Shown: in pieces, positions 7,602 to 16,133 of the stretch
Layout: each line of letters begins with the position of its first letter
Numbering within the stretch: the stretch's first letter is position 1
Assembly (NCBI GenBank): GCA_036265325.1
Contig: DATAPH010000023.1
Location: forward strand, 49,304 to 113,303
DNA: 64,000 nt
Reading direction: 5' to 3'
Origin: AC-51 sp036265325
GTDB lineage: Bacteria; Actinomycetota; UBA4738; HRBIN12
The notes under the pieces: generated by a model
What the model was told of the DNA's origin: nothing
What the model saw: only the letters and a program-made list of their open reading frames with translations
Database searches by the model: none
Program-made: the position numbers and the translations under genes

Positions 7602-8408
7602 GTGGGGGATGACCGTCCGATCGGCGTCTTCGACTCCGGCGTCGGGGGGCTGACGGTCGCGCGGGCGATCTGGGAGCTGCTGCCCAACGAGTCCGTCGCC
7701 TATGTCGGCGACGGGGCGCATTTCCCCTACGGGCCGCGGCCTATCGAGGAGATCCGTCGGTTCGCGATGGGGATCGCCGGGCACCTCGTCGCCCGTGGCG
7801 TGAAGCTCCTCGTCGTGGCCTGCAACTCCATCGAGGTGTCCGCGATCGGCGACATCGCGGCGGCGGCCGACGTTCCGGTCGTCGGGGTGATCGCACCGGG
7901 TGTGCGAGCCGCCCTCCGTGCCACGCGCAACGGAAAGGTCGGCGTGATCGGGACGGAGGCGACGATCCGGACGGGCGGCTATCAGCGCGCCGTGGGTTCG
8001 GGCGCGACGCTGGTCGCCGCCGCGTGTCCCGTCTTCGTCGAGCACGTCGAGCGGGGCGATACGACGAGCGCCGCGCTGCGGTCGGCCGCGGCAGGGTATC
8101 TTGCACCGCTGGAACAGGAGGGTGTGGACACGGTGATCATGGGCTGCACGCACTATCCGCTGTTGTCGGGGTTGCTCCAGCTCGAACTGGGTCCCGACGT
8201 GGTTCTGGTGTCCTCCGCGGAAGAGACCGCCAAGGACGTCTACGCCGAACTCGTGCGGGGCGACGCGCTGCGCGATGCGGCAGGGCCGCCGACCCACACG
8301 TTCGCGACGACCGGCGACGCGGACGCCTTCCGCGATCTCGCCGAACGGGTGCTCGGCCTCGAGATCGCCCGCGTCGACGCCGCCGCGATCGGAGAGGACG
8401 CCGCGTGA
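7602..8408 (+). CDS. murI: glutamate racemase
   Basis: MurI makes D-glutamate for peptidoglycan. The 268-residue protein has 'VFDSGVGGLTVARA', 'YVGDGAHFPYG', the first catalytic cysteine in 'VVACNSIEV' and the second in 'GCTHYPLL'. The usual 'ACNTAS' has become 'ACNSIE', a mild variation. The start is GTG 7602, three bases after cysM. The stop overlaps the next gene as GTGA, and gene order cysM-murI-PDE-rph-rdgB is that of M. tuberculosis Rv1336-Rv1341 without the rhomboid gene Rv1337. Confidence 0.93.
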   Translation: MGDDRPIGVFDSGVGGLTVARAIWELLPNESVAYVGDGAHFPYGPRPIEEIRRFAMGIAGHLVARGVKLLVVACNSIEVSAIGDIAAAADVPVVGVIAPGVRAALRATRNGKVGVIGTEATIRTGGYQRAVGSGATLVAAACPVFVEHVERGDTTSAALRSAAAGYLAPLEQEGVDTVIMGCTHYPLLSGLLQLELGPDVVLVSSAEETAKDVYAELVRGDALRDAAGPPTHTFATTGDADAFRDLAERVLGLEIARVDAAAIGEDAA

Positions 8409-9157
8409 GGCTGACCGTGCTCGGTTCGCAAGGCACGTGGCCGGGGGCCGCGCGGGAGTGCTGCGGCTATCTGCTCACCGCCGACGGCTTCAACCTCTGG
8501 CTCGACGCGGGGACTGGGACCTTCGCGCGGCTGCAAGAGCATCTGTCCGTCGGCGATCTCGGCGGCCTGTTGATCTCCCACGGCCACGCCGACCATTTCC
8601 TCGACATCATCCCCGCGTTCTACGCGCGCCACTACGGCGGCATGGGCACGCCGGGGCTTCCGTTCCATTCGCCACCCGGGTTCACCGACCTCGCGGCGTT
8701 GCTCGTATCGGAGGCCGGTCGCAACGTCATGGGCGAGACGTATGACTTCACCAAGGCGATTCCCGGCGGCGTGTTCGAGGTCGGCCCGTTCCGCGTGATG
8801 CCGTACGAGATGACGCACATCGGCGTTCCGTCGCTCGGCTACCGGATCGAGGCCGACGGCAAGACGCTCGCGTACACCGGCGATACCGGACCGTGCGACG
8901 AGGCGGTCAAGCTCGCGCAGGACGCCGACCTTTTCTTGTGCGAGGCGACGTACCAGAACGACTCGGAGCTTTCGTTCTTCCATCTGAGCGCGCTGCAGGC
9001 AGCGGAGCACGCGGCCGCCGCCGGCGCGTCGCGGCTGGTGCTGACGCACATCACGCCGAACCTCGACCCCGGCGTTTCGCTCGAACAGGCGGCGGTGGGC
9101 TACGGCGGCTCGATCGACGTCGCCGTGCCCGACATGGTGATCGAGGTCGGCGCATGA
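8405..9157 (+). CDS. metallo-beta-lactamase-fold phosphodiesterase, Rv1339-like
   Basis: The 250-residue protein has the metal-binding motif HGHADH in 'LISHGHADHFLDI', then 'MTHIGVPSLGYRIE', 'YTGDTGP' and 'LVLTHITP', the order of an RNase Z-like hydrolase. Its closest named relative by position and motif is M. tuberculosis Rv1339, reported as an atypical cyclic-AMP phosphodiesterase; that activity is inferred here. The start is GTG 8405, overlapping murI by 4 nt, and the stop overlaps rph by 4 nt, so the whole run is probably one transcript. Confidence 0.88.
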   Translation: MRLTVLGSQGTWPGAARECCGYLLTADGFNLWLDAGTGTFARLQEHLSVGDLGGLLISHGHADHFLDIIPAFYARHYGGMGTPGLPFHSPPGFTDLAALLVSEAGRNVMGETYDFTKAIPGGVFEVGPFRVMPYEMTHIGVPSLGYRIEADGKTLAYTGDTGPCDEAVKLAQDADLFLCEATYQNDSELSFFHLSALQAAEHAAAAGASRLVLTHITPNLDPGVSLEQAAVGYGGSIDVAVPDMVIEVGA

Positions 9158-9861
9158 CGCGTCCCGACGGACGCGACGCCGCCACGCTGCGTCCGGTCGC
9201 CTACGAGCTCGGGTATCAGGAGTGGGCGGCCGGATCCATCCTGTTCTCGATGGGCAAGACGCGCGTGCTCTGCGCGGCATCGGTCTCCGACGACACGCCC
9301 CGCTGGCTCCGCGGCACGGGGAAGGGTTGGGTGACGGGGGAGTACTCGATGTTGCCGGCGGCCACGTCGGAGCGCTCGGCGCGTGAGGTGACGCGCGGGC
9401 GGCCGGGCGGCCGCACCCAGGAGATCCAGCGGCTGATCGGTCGGGCGCTCCGCAGCGTCACCGACCTGCGCGCGATCGGCGAGCGGATGGTGACGATCGA
9501 TTGCGACGTGCTGCAGGCCGATGCGGGGACGCGCACGGCGTCGATCACCGGCGGGTATGTCGCGCTCGCGATGGCGCTCCGCGGCGCGGGCGTCGAGAAC
9601 GCGCTCCGCGACTCGGTCGCCGCGGTCAGCGTCGGCCTGGTCGAGGGCGAGGCGCGGTTGGACCTGTGTTACGAGGAAGACGCCGGCGCCGAGGTCGACT
9701 GCAACGTCGTCATGACCGGCGACGGCCGGCTCGTCGAGGTGCAGGGCACGGCCGAGGGCGCGCCGTTCGACCGGGCGCAGCTCGACGCGTTGCTCGACCT
9801 GGCCGCGACGGGGATCGGCGAGCTCACCGAGATCCAGCGCACGGCGCTCGCGAGCGCGTGA
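9154..9861 (+). CDS. rph: ribonuclease PH
   Basis: RNase PH trims tRNA 3' ends using phosphate. The 235-residue protein is of family length, with 'GSILFSMGKTRVLCAASV', the RNA/phosphate-binding stretch 'SARGRPGGR'-like ('TRGRPGGRTQEIQRLIGRAL'), 'TIDCDVLQADAGTRTASITG' and 'EVDCNVVMT'. It overlaps the preceding hydrolase and the following rdgB by 4 nt each. Many tRNA genes of this genome lack an encoded CCA, so 3'-end trimming before CCA addition is required. Confidence 0.95.
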   Translation: MTRPDGRDAATLRPVAYELGYQEWAAGSILFSMGKTRVLCAASVSDDTPRWLRGTGKGWVTGEYSMLPAATSERSAREVTRGRPGGRTQEIQRLIGRALRSVTDLRAIGERMVTIDCDVLQADAGTRTASITGGYVALAMALRGAGVENALRDSVAAVSVGLVEGEARLDLCYEEDAGAEVDCNVVMTGDGRLVEVQGTAEGAPFDRAQLDALLDLAATGIGELTEIQRTALASA

Positions 9862-10463
9862 CCGGCCTGCCGCCGAGGATCGCCCTCGCGACCCACAACC
9901 CCCACAAGCTCCGCGAGCTCGCACGGATCTGTGCGGATTGGTCGACCGAGTGGGTGAGCGTCGAGAACCACGACGCGTCGGCGTTCCCGGATGTCGAGGA
10001 GACGGGCGCGACATACCTCGACAACGCGCGGTTGAAGGCCGAGGCGGTCGCGGCGGCGTCGGGTTTGCCGGCCCTGGCCGACGACTCCGGCATCGAGGTC
10101 GACGCGCTCGGCGGGGCGCCCGGCCCGCGGAGCGCCCGCTACGCGGGCGAGCACGCGTCCGACGAGGAGAACCTCCGGGCGCTGATCCAGGCGATCCGCG
10201 GGATCCCCGCCTCCGGCCGGTCGGCCCGATACCGGTGCGTCGCGGCGTTGGCCTGGCCCGACGGCCGGTTCGCGCACGCCGACGGTGCTTGCGAGGGAAC
10301 GCTTCGCACGACGCCGGCCGGCTCGGGCGGGTTCGGCTATGACCCGATCGTCGTGCCCGTCGGATGGGACGTCACGATGGCCGAGCTGACCGACGAACAG
10401 AAGGACCGGATCAGCCACCGGGGCCGGGCGTGCCGGGCGCTCCGCGAGCTGCTCGACGGCTGA
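9858..10463 (+). CDS. rdgB: RdgB/HAM1 non-canonical purine NTP pyrophosphatase
   Basis: This housekeeping enzyme removes dITP/XTP from the nucleotide pool. The 201-residue protein has the substrate-binding N terminus 'IALATHNPHKLREL', 'ADDSGIEVDALGGAPGPRSARYAG' and 'GFGYDPI', and ends with 'SHRGRA' as usual. The GTG at 9858 overlaps the rph stop (GTGA). It is the last gene of the cysM-led run; a hairpin region follows directly. Confidence 0.94.
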   Translation: MTGLPPRIALATHNPHKLRELARICADWSTEWVSVENHDASAFPDVEETGATYLDNARLKAEAVAAASGLPALADDSGIEVDALGGAPGPRSARYAGEHASDEENLRALIQAIRGIPASGRSARYRCVAALAWPDGRFAHADGACEGTLRTTPAGSGGFGYDPIVVPVGWDVTMAELTDEQKDRISHRGRACRALRELLDG

Positions 10464-10498
10464 GCCCTTCGGAGGGCTACCGAACTCAAGGTAGCCCT
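10463..10498 (+). terminator. hairpin pair after rdgB
   Basis: Right after the rdgB stop there is a perfect 9-bp stem AGGGCTACC/GGTAGCCCT (10473-10481/10490-10498, 8-nt loop). The same AGGGCT can instead pair with AGCCCT at 10463-10468 across a TCGG loop, so two hairpins exclude each other. No U-run follows. It probably ends the rdgB transcript. Confidence 0.55.
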
Positions 10499-10521
10499 TC
10501 CCACAGCCGACGTTCCATCCC

Positions 10522-11658
10522 ATGAAGGCGCAGACCGCCGGGCCCAGCCGTGCCGCGGAACCAGCGTTGTCGCGGTTCCTCGGCGTCGCGCCCGGATGGT
10601 TCGGCATCATCCTCAGCATCGTGTTCGTGCTCGCGGTCGGCGCAGTCGACTACTCGACCGGAACGGGCGTCTCGCTCGCGCCGTTCTACGTGATGCCGGT
10701 GGTGCTCGCGACGCGTACCGGCGGACGCGCGTGGGGCCTCGCGATCGCGGGCCTCGCCGCCCTCGCGACCCGGCTCGCCGATCCCCTCGACGCCTCCAAC
10801 GTGTTCGTGCATTCCTGGAACGCGCTGGTGTGGTTCATCGTGTTCGGCGCGATCGTGTGGCTCGTCGACGCGCTCGACACGACCGTGCGGAGTCAGGGCC
10901 GGCAGCTCGCACGCGAGACCGAGCGCGTCGACGACCTGCGGCAGCAGAATGCGGTCCAGAACACGTTGCTGCACGCCGTGTCGCACGACCTGAAGGGGCC
11001 GCTCGCCGGCGTGCTCGGCGCCATGCAGACGATCCGCCGCGCTGAGAAGCTCCACCTCACCGAGAAGGAACTGAACGACCTCTACGGCGTGATCGAGCAG
11101 GCGGGCGCCAAGGCTGCGCGGCTCGTCGAAGACCTCTTGGATCTCGACCGGCTCGACCGCGGCCAGCTCGAGCCGCAGCGTGAGCCGACCGATGTCGTGC
11201 TGATCGCCGACAAGCTGGCCGCAGAGCTGCCAACCCTCGCCGGCCACCCGGTTCGCGTTGACGGCCCGCGGGTCTTCGTCGACGTCGATCCGACGATGAC
11301 CGAGCGGATCATCGAGAACCTCATGAACAATGCGGCGCGGCACACGTCGCCGGGAACGCCGATCCACGTCGAGCTCGTCGAGCAGAAGGGCGGCGTCATC
11401 ATCGTCGTGGAGGACGAGGGGCCGGGCGTCGAGGATGTGCTGAAGCCCACGATCTTCGAGCCGTTCCAGCAGGGCGAGAACGCGCGCGGCGGGGTCGGCA
11501 TCGGCTTGTCGCTCGTCGGACGGTTCGCCGAGCTGCACGGCGGGTCGGCGCACGTCGAAGACCGAGACGGCGGCGGCGCGCGGTTCGTCGTCGTGTTGCC
11601 CGGTCGGATCTCGGCGGCGCCGCCCCTCGAGTCGCCGGCCGACCTCCAGGCCGTCTGA
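10522..11658 (+). CDS. orphan membrane sensor histidine kinase
   Basis: This 378-residue kinase has three or four membrane helices in the first 120 residues ('WFGIILSIVFVLAVGAVDY', 'LAPFYVMPVVLAT', 'WNALVWFIVFGAIVWLVDAL') with almost no extracellular loop, as in membrane-embedded sensors. A short coiled coil ('RQLARETERVDDLRQQN') leads to the H box 'HAVSHDLKGPLAG' near residue 153. The HATPase domain has 'ENLMNNAARHT', 'VEDEGPGV' and 'GVGIGLSLV'. No response regulator is adjacent, so its partner lies elsewhere. It ends 4 nt from the convergent decarboxylase gene. Confidence 0.9.
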   Translation: MKAQTAGPSRAAEPALSRFLGVAPGWFGIILSIVFVLAVGAVDYSTGTGVSLAPFYVMPVVLATRTGGRAWGLAIAGLAALATRLADPLDASNVFVHSWNALVWFIVFGAIVWLVDALDTTVRSQGRQLARETERVDDLRQQNAVQNTLLHAVSHDLKGPLAGVLGAMQTIRRAEKLHLTEKELNDLYGVIEQAGAKAARLVEDLLDLDRLDRGQLEPQREPTDVVLIADKLAAELPTLAGHPVRVDGPRVFVDVDPTMTERIIENLMNNAARHTSPGTPIHVELVEQKGGVIIVVEDEGPGVEDVLKPTIFEPFQQGENARGGVGIGLSLVGRFAELHGGSAHVEDRDGGGARFVVVLPGRISAAPPLESPADLQAV

Positions 11659-11662
11659 GCGG

Positions 11663-12910
11663 CTAGCGCTCCGGCGGCGCGACGCGTTCGCGGAACGACA
11701 CCACGTCGGCCGGCGGCCGAAGGCAGTGGTTGCTCGCCATCGAGAGGTTGTAGGCGCCGACGTTCGGGATCGCGAGCACGTCACCCTCGTGCACCTCGGG
11801 CAGCGCGATGTCGGTCGCCCAGAGGTCGTCGCCCTCGTTGATGTGTCCCGCGATCGTGTATGTGTGATCCGCCTCGGCGTCCGCGGCGCGGCAGACGATC
11901 GGGTGGTAGGGGATCTCGTACACGAACGACTCGTTCGCGGTGCTCCAGCCGGCGTCGAGCCCGACGAACACCGCGCCGGCCCCGCGTTCTTCAACCGTCA
12001 CGACCTCGGCGAGCAACGTCGCCACCTGCTTCGCGATGAATTCGCCGGGCTCGGTGGCGACGACGACGTCGAGGCCGTCGAAGGCGCGCGCGAGCGCCTG
12101 CGACCACGCGACCACATCAAGACCCGTGGCCGATTCCCGGAACCGCACCCCGAGCCCTCCGCCGGTGTTGACCTCTCGGATCGGGCACCCGCGGTCACGA
12201 AGGTCGCGCACGATCGAGGCGACGCGCGTCGCCGCCTGCTCGACGATCGGGATCGACTCGGTCATGTAGAGGTAGCCGGTGTGGTAATGGACGGTGTCGA
12301 TCGTCAGGTCGTGCGCCGCCGCGATCGCGACCGCTTCGTCCAGCCGCTCGGGCAGGATGCCGAACTTGGTCGGCTTGGTTCCCGCGTATTTCGTCTCGGC
12401 GCCACCGTGGATCGAGGCGCCGATCCCCGGGTTCACGCGGATCCCGACGGCGCTCCCCGGTGCCGCACGGCCGATCCGCTCGAGCTGGGACAGCAGATCG
12501 ACGTTCACGTGCACTCTGGTCGGCAAGATCGTGGCGAGGTCGCTGTCGGAGACGTTCGTGCCCGTGTAGCTGATCTCCTCGGGTCTCCAGCCGTGCTCCA
12601 GCGCCCAGGTCACCTCGCCCGGTGAGCAGACGTCCATCCCGACGAACGGCGCCTCGGTGCGCAAGAACCGGAGGAACTCGGGGTCGCGTTGTGCCTTGAG
12701 CGCGAACCGGATGCGGTACGTGAGGCCCGCGGCGGCCATCGCGTCGCGGAGCGCCAGCGCCTGCTCGCGCGCCGACGCGAGATCGTGCGCGAAGATCGGC
12801 GTGCCCTTGGTGCGAGCGATCCGTTCGGCGTCGCGGCCGGCCACCTGCAGCCGCCCGTCGCGCACCGCCAATCCGGGTCGCTCCCACCACGTCCGGCGCT
12901 CGGTCTGCAT
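11663..12910 (-). CDS. fold-III PLP decarboxylase (diaminopimelate/ornithine decarboxylase family)
   Basis: The 415-residue protein has the alanine-racemase-type barrel of group IV decarboxylases. The PLP lysine is in 'RFALKAQRDPEFL', with 'VNVDLL', the 'YHTGYLY' segment, 'VNTGGGLGVRF' for phosphate binding and 'GYNLS'-like 'NVGAYNLSMASNH' at the end. Diaminopimelate decarboxylases normally carry EPGR; here it is 'EPGEF', so the substrate may differ and LysA should not be assumed. The ATG at 12910 has a TACGCT -10 box 8 nt upstream (12919-12924), fitting a leaderless transcript. Confidence 0.82.
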   Translation of the reverse strand: MQTERRTWWERPGLAVRDGRLQVAGRDAERIARTKGTPIFAHDLASAREQALALRDAMAAAGLTYRIRFALKAQRDPEFLRFLRTEAPFVGMDVCSPGEVTWALEHGWRPEEISYTGTNVSDSDLATILPTRVHVNVDLLSQLERIGRAAPGSAVGIRVNPGIGASIHGGAETKYAGTKPTKFGILPERLDEAVAIAAAHDLTIDTVHYHTGYLYMTESIPIVEQAATRVASIVRDLRDRGCPIREVNTGGGLGVRFRESATGLDVVAWSQALARAFDGLDVVVATEPGEFIAKQVATLLAEVVTVEERGAGAVFVGLDAGWSTANESFVYEIPYHPIVCRAADAEADHTYTIAGHINEGDDLWATDIALPEVHEGDVLAIPNVGAYNLSMASNHCLRPPADVVSFRERVAPPER

Positions 12911-12918
12911 CGGCCGCG

Positions 12919-12924
12919 AGCGTA
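12919..12924 (-). promoter_or_regulatory. -10 box (TACGCT) of the PLP decarboxylase gene
   Basis: TACGCT on the minus strand ends 8 nt before the ATG at 12910 and no Shine-Dalgarno sequence is present, as expected for a leaderless mRNA. Confidence 0.5.
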
Positions 12925-12956
12925 GCAGCGGGCGGTTCACCGCCGGGCCGGGGTCC

Positions 12957-13964
12957 TTGCTACGCTCCGGCGACCGACCGGAGGGATGCCCGATCGACCC
13001 GTTCCGCACCGATGGGGAGTGGCTCAAGGCGCAGTTCCACGCGCACTCGCTTCGCTCCGACGGTGAGCTCGAGCCCGAGGCGATGGCGGTGCGCTACCGG
13101 GATCTCGGCTATGACATCCTGACCATCTCCGATCACTGGACGCTGACGAAGATCGACGCGCCCGATGGGCTGTTGCTCGTTCCCGGCGCGGAGCTGATGG
13201 TCGATCCGGTCGCGGGCCCGATGTGCCCGGAGTTCCTCGCGATCGGGATCGACGACGTGCCCGAGAGCCCCAGCGGCGACCCCGCGAACTGGTACGCGTA
13301 CGAGCACTCGACCATCCGTACGTTCGCGACGTTCGGCGACGGGATCGCGTTCGTCGAGGGGTTCGGCGGGGCGACGATCCTCTGCCACCCTGCGTGGAGC
13401 GGTCTGCCCGAAGCGACGGTCGCCGCGGCGCGAGCGATGCACGGCATCGAGGTCTGGAACGCGTCGGCGCACCGCGAGAACGACCGGGGCGACAGCGCCT
13501 ACATGTGGGACCGGCAGCTCGACGAGGGCGCGTCCCTCGCGCCGTTCGCGACCGACGACGCGCACTACGCCGCGACGGACCTCGGAGACGCGTGGACGAT
13601 GGTGCATGCCGCCGACCGGTCGCGCGAGGCCGTCGTCGCGGCCCTCCGGGCCGGGCATGTCTACGCGTCGAACGGTCCCGCGATCCTCGACGTGCAGCGC
13701 GACGGTGACGTCGTCGAGGTCCTCTGCTCGCCGGCGCGCGACGTGTGGCTCCACGGCTCATGGGAGAGCGGCCTCGGCGTGTCGACGGGCGAGCGCGCCC
13801 CGGGCGATGGCGGGGAGATCTTGGAGCGTGACGACGCCGACGCGATCACTCGGGCGCGGTTCTCGCCCGAGCCCGACGAGTGGCCCGCGAAGCGCGACCG
13901 CCGGTGGTGGCGGGTGGTCGTCGAGGACGCTGCGGGCAAGCGCGCCTGGAGCGCGACCGTCTAG
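12957..13964 (+). CDS. PHP-domain metal-dependent phosphoesterase-like protein
   Basis: The 335-residue protein has PHP-family metal motifs: 'AQFHAHSLRSDGELEPE', 'ILTISDHWTLT', 'GAELMV', 'ATILCHPAWSG' and 'ATDDAHY'. PHP domains hydrolyse phosphate esters with two or three metals; the substrate is unknown. The C-terminal third (about 230-335) looks like a beta domain, 'VWLHGSWESGLG' to 'WWRVVVEDAAGKRAWSATV', as in secreted or sugar-acting PHP proteins. The start is uncertain: TTG 12957 is the only in-frame start codon that keeps the HxH motif without overlapping the divergent gene. Confidence 0.8.
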   Translation: MLRSGDRPEGCPIDPFRTDGEWLKAQFHAHSLRSDGELEPEAMAVRYRDLGYDILTISDHWTLTKIDAPDGLLLVPGAELMVDPVAGPMCPEFLAIGIDDVPESPSGDPANWYAYEHSTIRTFATFGDGIAFVEGFGGATILCHPAWSGLPEATVAAARAMHGIEVWNASAHRENDRGDSAYMWDRQLDEGASLAPFATDDAHYAATDLGDAWTMVHAADRSREAVVAALRAGHVYASNGPAILDVQRDGDVVEVLCSPARDVWLHGSWESGLGVSTGERAPGDGGEILERDDADAITRARFSPEPDEWPAKRDRRWWRVVVEDAAGKRAWSATV

Positions 13965-13983
13965 TTCGTGTCCCGGCGGGCCG

Positions 13984-14316
13984 CTACGCGGGAGGCGGGG
14001 GAGGCGGCGGTGGCGGGTTCAGCGGCTGCCCGCCCGCATACATCGGCGGGCTCTTCCGCTTCATCACCAAGATGATGATCAGCGGGATCAACCCGAACAG
14101 CAATCCGAGGACGCCCCACAGCACGGGGCTCCGGCCCTTCGAGTTCGCGATCAACGCGCACGCGACGGCGAAGATCACGCCGAACACCAAGAAGAGGGCG
14201 GGGTTGAAGCTCGACGACGTGGTTGTGGTGGTTTGCGCCGAGGCGGCGAGCGGGGTCGCAAGCACGCTCACGCCGACGACGACGGCGACCGCGCTCAGCT
14301 TCCGGACGAACGACAC
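13984..14316 (-). CDS. small membrane protein with proline-rich C terminus
   Basis: A 110-residue protein that I do not recognise. It has an N-terminal signal-like helix ('LSAVAVVVGVSVLATPLAASAQ'), a Thr/Ser linker, two closely spaced membrane helices ('ALFLVFGVIFAVACALIA', 'LWGVLGLLFGLIPLIIILVM') and a cytosolic-type tail 'KRKSPPMY' ending in nine consecutive prolines. A clear Shine-Dalgarno AAGGAGG sits 6 nt before the GTG at 14316 and decides this start over one 18 codons upstream. The helix pair resembles phospholipase-D-nuclease-N-like or PLDc_N small membrane proteins, but the match is weak. Confidence 0.7.
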   Translation of the reverse strand: MSFVRKLSAVAVVVGVSVLATPLAASAQTTTTTSSSFNPALFLVFGVIFAVACALIANSKGRSPVLWGVLGLLFGLIPLIIILVMKRKSPPMYAGGQPLNPPPPPPPPPA

Positions 14317-14398
14317 GCACCCCTCCTTGGTCTGCTGACGTTCGCGACGATACGCGCTCGCGGGTGCCATTTCGAGTCTCGTTCGCGTCGATGCGATG

Positions 14399-15502
14399 TC
14401 AGGCGGGCTGCGCCTCGAGCTCGGCGGCGATCGATCCCGGCGGCGGGTCCTCGCGCATCCAGCTCTTCTTCCGGCGCCAGATCACGTAGGTGAACGCGCC
14501 GAGCGGGATCTGGATCCCGTACGTCAGCAACCGGAAGATCAGGACCGCCGCGACGATCTGTGCCTTCTCCGCGCTATCGAACGCGGTCAGGCCGGCGATG
14601 TAGCCGAGGTCGATCACGCCGACGCCACCGGGCGTGATCGGGACCGCCGACAGCAGCCGGCTGAACGCGTACACCGCGAAGATCTCGACGGCGGGAAGCT
14701 CCGCCTCCGACACCCCCATGTGGCGGAGCGACAGGATCAGGACGACGCACAGCGCGATCTGGCTGAGCAGCGTGGTCCACGTCAGCATGAACCAGCGCCG
14801 GCTCGCGAGGATGATCGTCTCGCGCCGGAACTTCACCAGCTTGTCGCCGACGCCCTCTGCGGGCCGTTTGCGGACGAGCTTCCGGAACCACGAGATGATC
14901 CGTCCGAAGAAGTCGCCGATCCGGCGCGCCATGGCTTCGCTACGGAACACCAGCACGAGGATCGCGACCGCGATCACCAGCGTGATGACCCCGATGATCG
15001 CCGCCGTCACCAACTTGGGGTCGACGTGTCCGGTCAGCACCAACAGCGCCAGCGCGATCACCGGAAGGCCGAGCTTCGCGAAGATGTTCCAGATCCCCGT
15101 GACGCCCACGAACAGCGTGATCTCACCCGCGGTGAACCCCCACGAGTTGAGCATCGCGGCGGTGACGCCGATCCCGAGCGCGCCGCCGGCGGGGAGCGTG
15201 TTGGCGACCGACGTGCTCGTCTGGGTGACCACCGCCGATTGCCAGATGCCCATGCCGATCAGACCGGCCTCGTTCGCGATCCAGTACGTCCAGAGGTTGA
15301 ACACCATCACGGCGATCAACGACCAGAACTCGAGTGGCGTGAGCGTTCGCATGGCGTCCCAGATCGCCCCGTAGTCGGCGAACTTGGGGATCGCGAACAC
15401 GAAGATCCCAACCACCAAGAGGATGCCGAACACGAACATGATGATCTGTCCCGCGCTGACGTGATGCTTGCGCCGTATCTCTTCCGTTGTCGGAGCCGCC
15501 AT
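14399..15502 (-). CDS. UPF0104/LPG-synthase-TM-type flippase-like membrane protein
   Basis: A 367-residue polytopic membrane protein with about eight helices. The motifs 'NTLPAGGALGIGV' and 'VPITPGGVGVIDLGYIAGL' are the two half-repeats of the lysylphosphatidylglycerol-synthase transmembrane family (AglD/MprF N-terminal type). Members move or modify lipid-linked compounds. No synthase domain is attached. The central loop (about 200-230, 'FGRIISWFRKLVRKRP') is strongly basic and cytosolic. The ATG at 15502 with GGGAGGGG upstream is preferred to a TTG one codon earlier. Confidence 0.85.
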   Translation of the reverse strand: MAAPTTEEIRRKHHVSAGQIIMFVFGILLVVGIFVFAIPKFADYGAIWDAMRTLTPLEFWSLIAVMVFNLWTYWIANEAGLIGMGIWQSAVVTQTSTSVANTLPAGGALGIGVTAAMLNSWGFTAGEITLFVGVTGIWNIFAKLGLPVIALALLVLTGHVDPKLVTAAIIGVITLVIAVAILVLVFRSEAMARRIGDFFGRIISWFRKLVRKRPAEGVGDKLVKFRRETIILASRRWFMLTWTTLLSQIALCVVLILSLRHMGVSEAELPAVEIFAVYAFSRLLSAVPITPGGVGVIDLGYIAGLTAFDSAEKAQIVAAVLIFRLLTYGIQIPLGAFTYVIWRRKKSWMREDPPPGSIAAELEAQPA

Positions 15503-15541
15503 CAACCCCTCCCTGGAGGCCGCTCGCCGCGTTGTACCACC

Positions 15542-16054
15542 CTAGTGCGAGGGCGCCGCCTCCAACCGGCGGACACGCGCGGCGAGCTCGGCCATGATGC
15601 CTCGCGCGATGTCGGGGTTGTCGTCGAGGGCCTTGGAGAACTCCCTGCGCATCAGCCGAACCGTGACGAGCGGCGCCGTCGCCACGACGCTCGCCGACCG
15701 CGGTTGTCCGTCGAGCAAGGCCATCTCACCGAAGAAGTCGCCGGGCCCGAGCGTCCCGATGGTTCGGGTTCCTTTCTTCACGGCCGCGGTGCCGTCCGCG
15801 ATCACGAAGAAGGAATCGCCGCGCGCTTCCTGGCGCACGATCGTGCGGTTGGTCGGATACCGCACCACCTCGCACAGAGACGCGAGCTTGCGGAGGTGGC
15901 GCGCAGACAGGTTCGCGAACAACGGCACCCGCTTGAGCAGCTCCGGGCCGCTCCGGCCGAGCCCGCGTCGGCGCGCTGGTGAAACCTCCGCGACGGTCTC
16001 GCCGACGATGCTCGTGAGCGTGGGCCTGCCAGACGTCTTCGCCATGGGGGCCAT
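15542..16054 (-). CDS. stand-alone cyclic-nucleotide-binding-domain protein
   Basis: The 170-residue protein has a basic, disordered N terminus (about 1-40) and one cNMP-binding beta-roll: 'LLKRVPLFANLSARHL', 'GDSFFVIADGTAAV' and the phosphate-binding cassette 'GPGDFFGEMALLDGQPRSASVVA', which keeps the Gly-Glu and Arg contacts of cAMP binders. There is no helix-turn-helix, so it is not a CRP transcription factor; it could act by protein contact. The start is ATG 16054 or, three codons on, ATG 16045. Confidence 0.85.
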   Translation of the reverse strand: MAPMAKTSGRPTLTSIVGETVAEVSPARRRGLGRSGPELLKRVPLFANLSARHLRKLASLCEVVRYPTNRTIVRQEARGDSFFVIADGTAAVKKGTRTIGTLGPGDFFGEMALLDGQPRSASVVATAPLVTVRLMRREFSKALDDNPDIARGIMAELAARVRRLEAAPSH

Positions 16055-16133
16055 CGTTCCACACCGCGGTCGATGCTGTCGCCTCGACGGGCCTCGAAGG
16101 TCGCACCGCAAGGCCCGGTGATACGGTCGGTCG

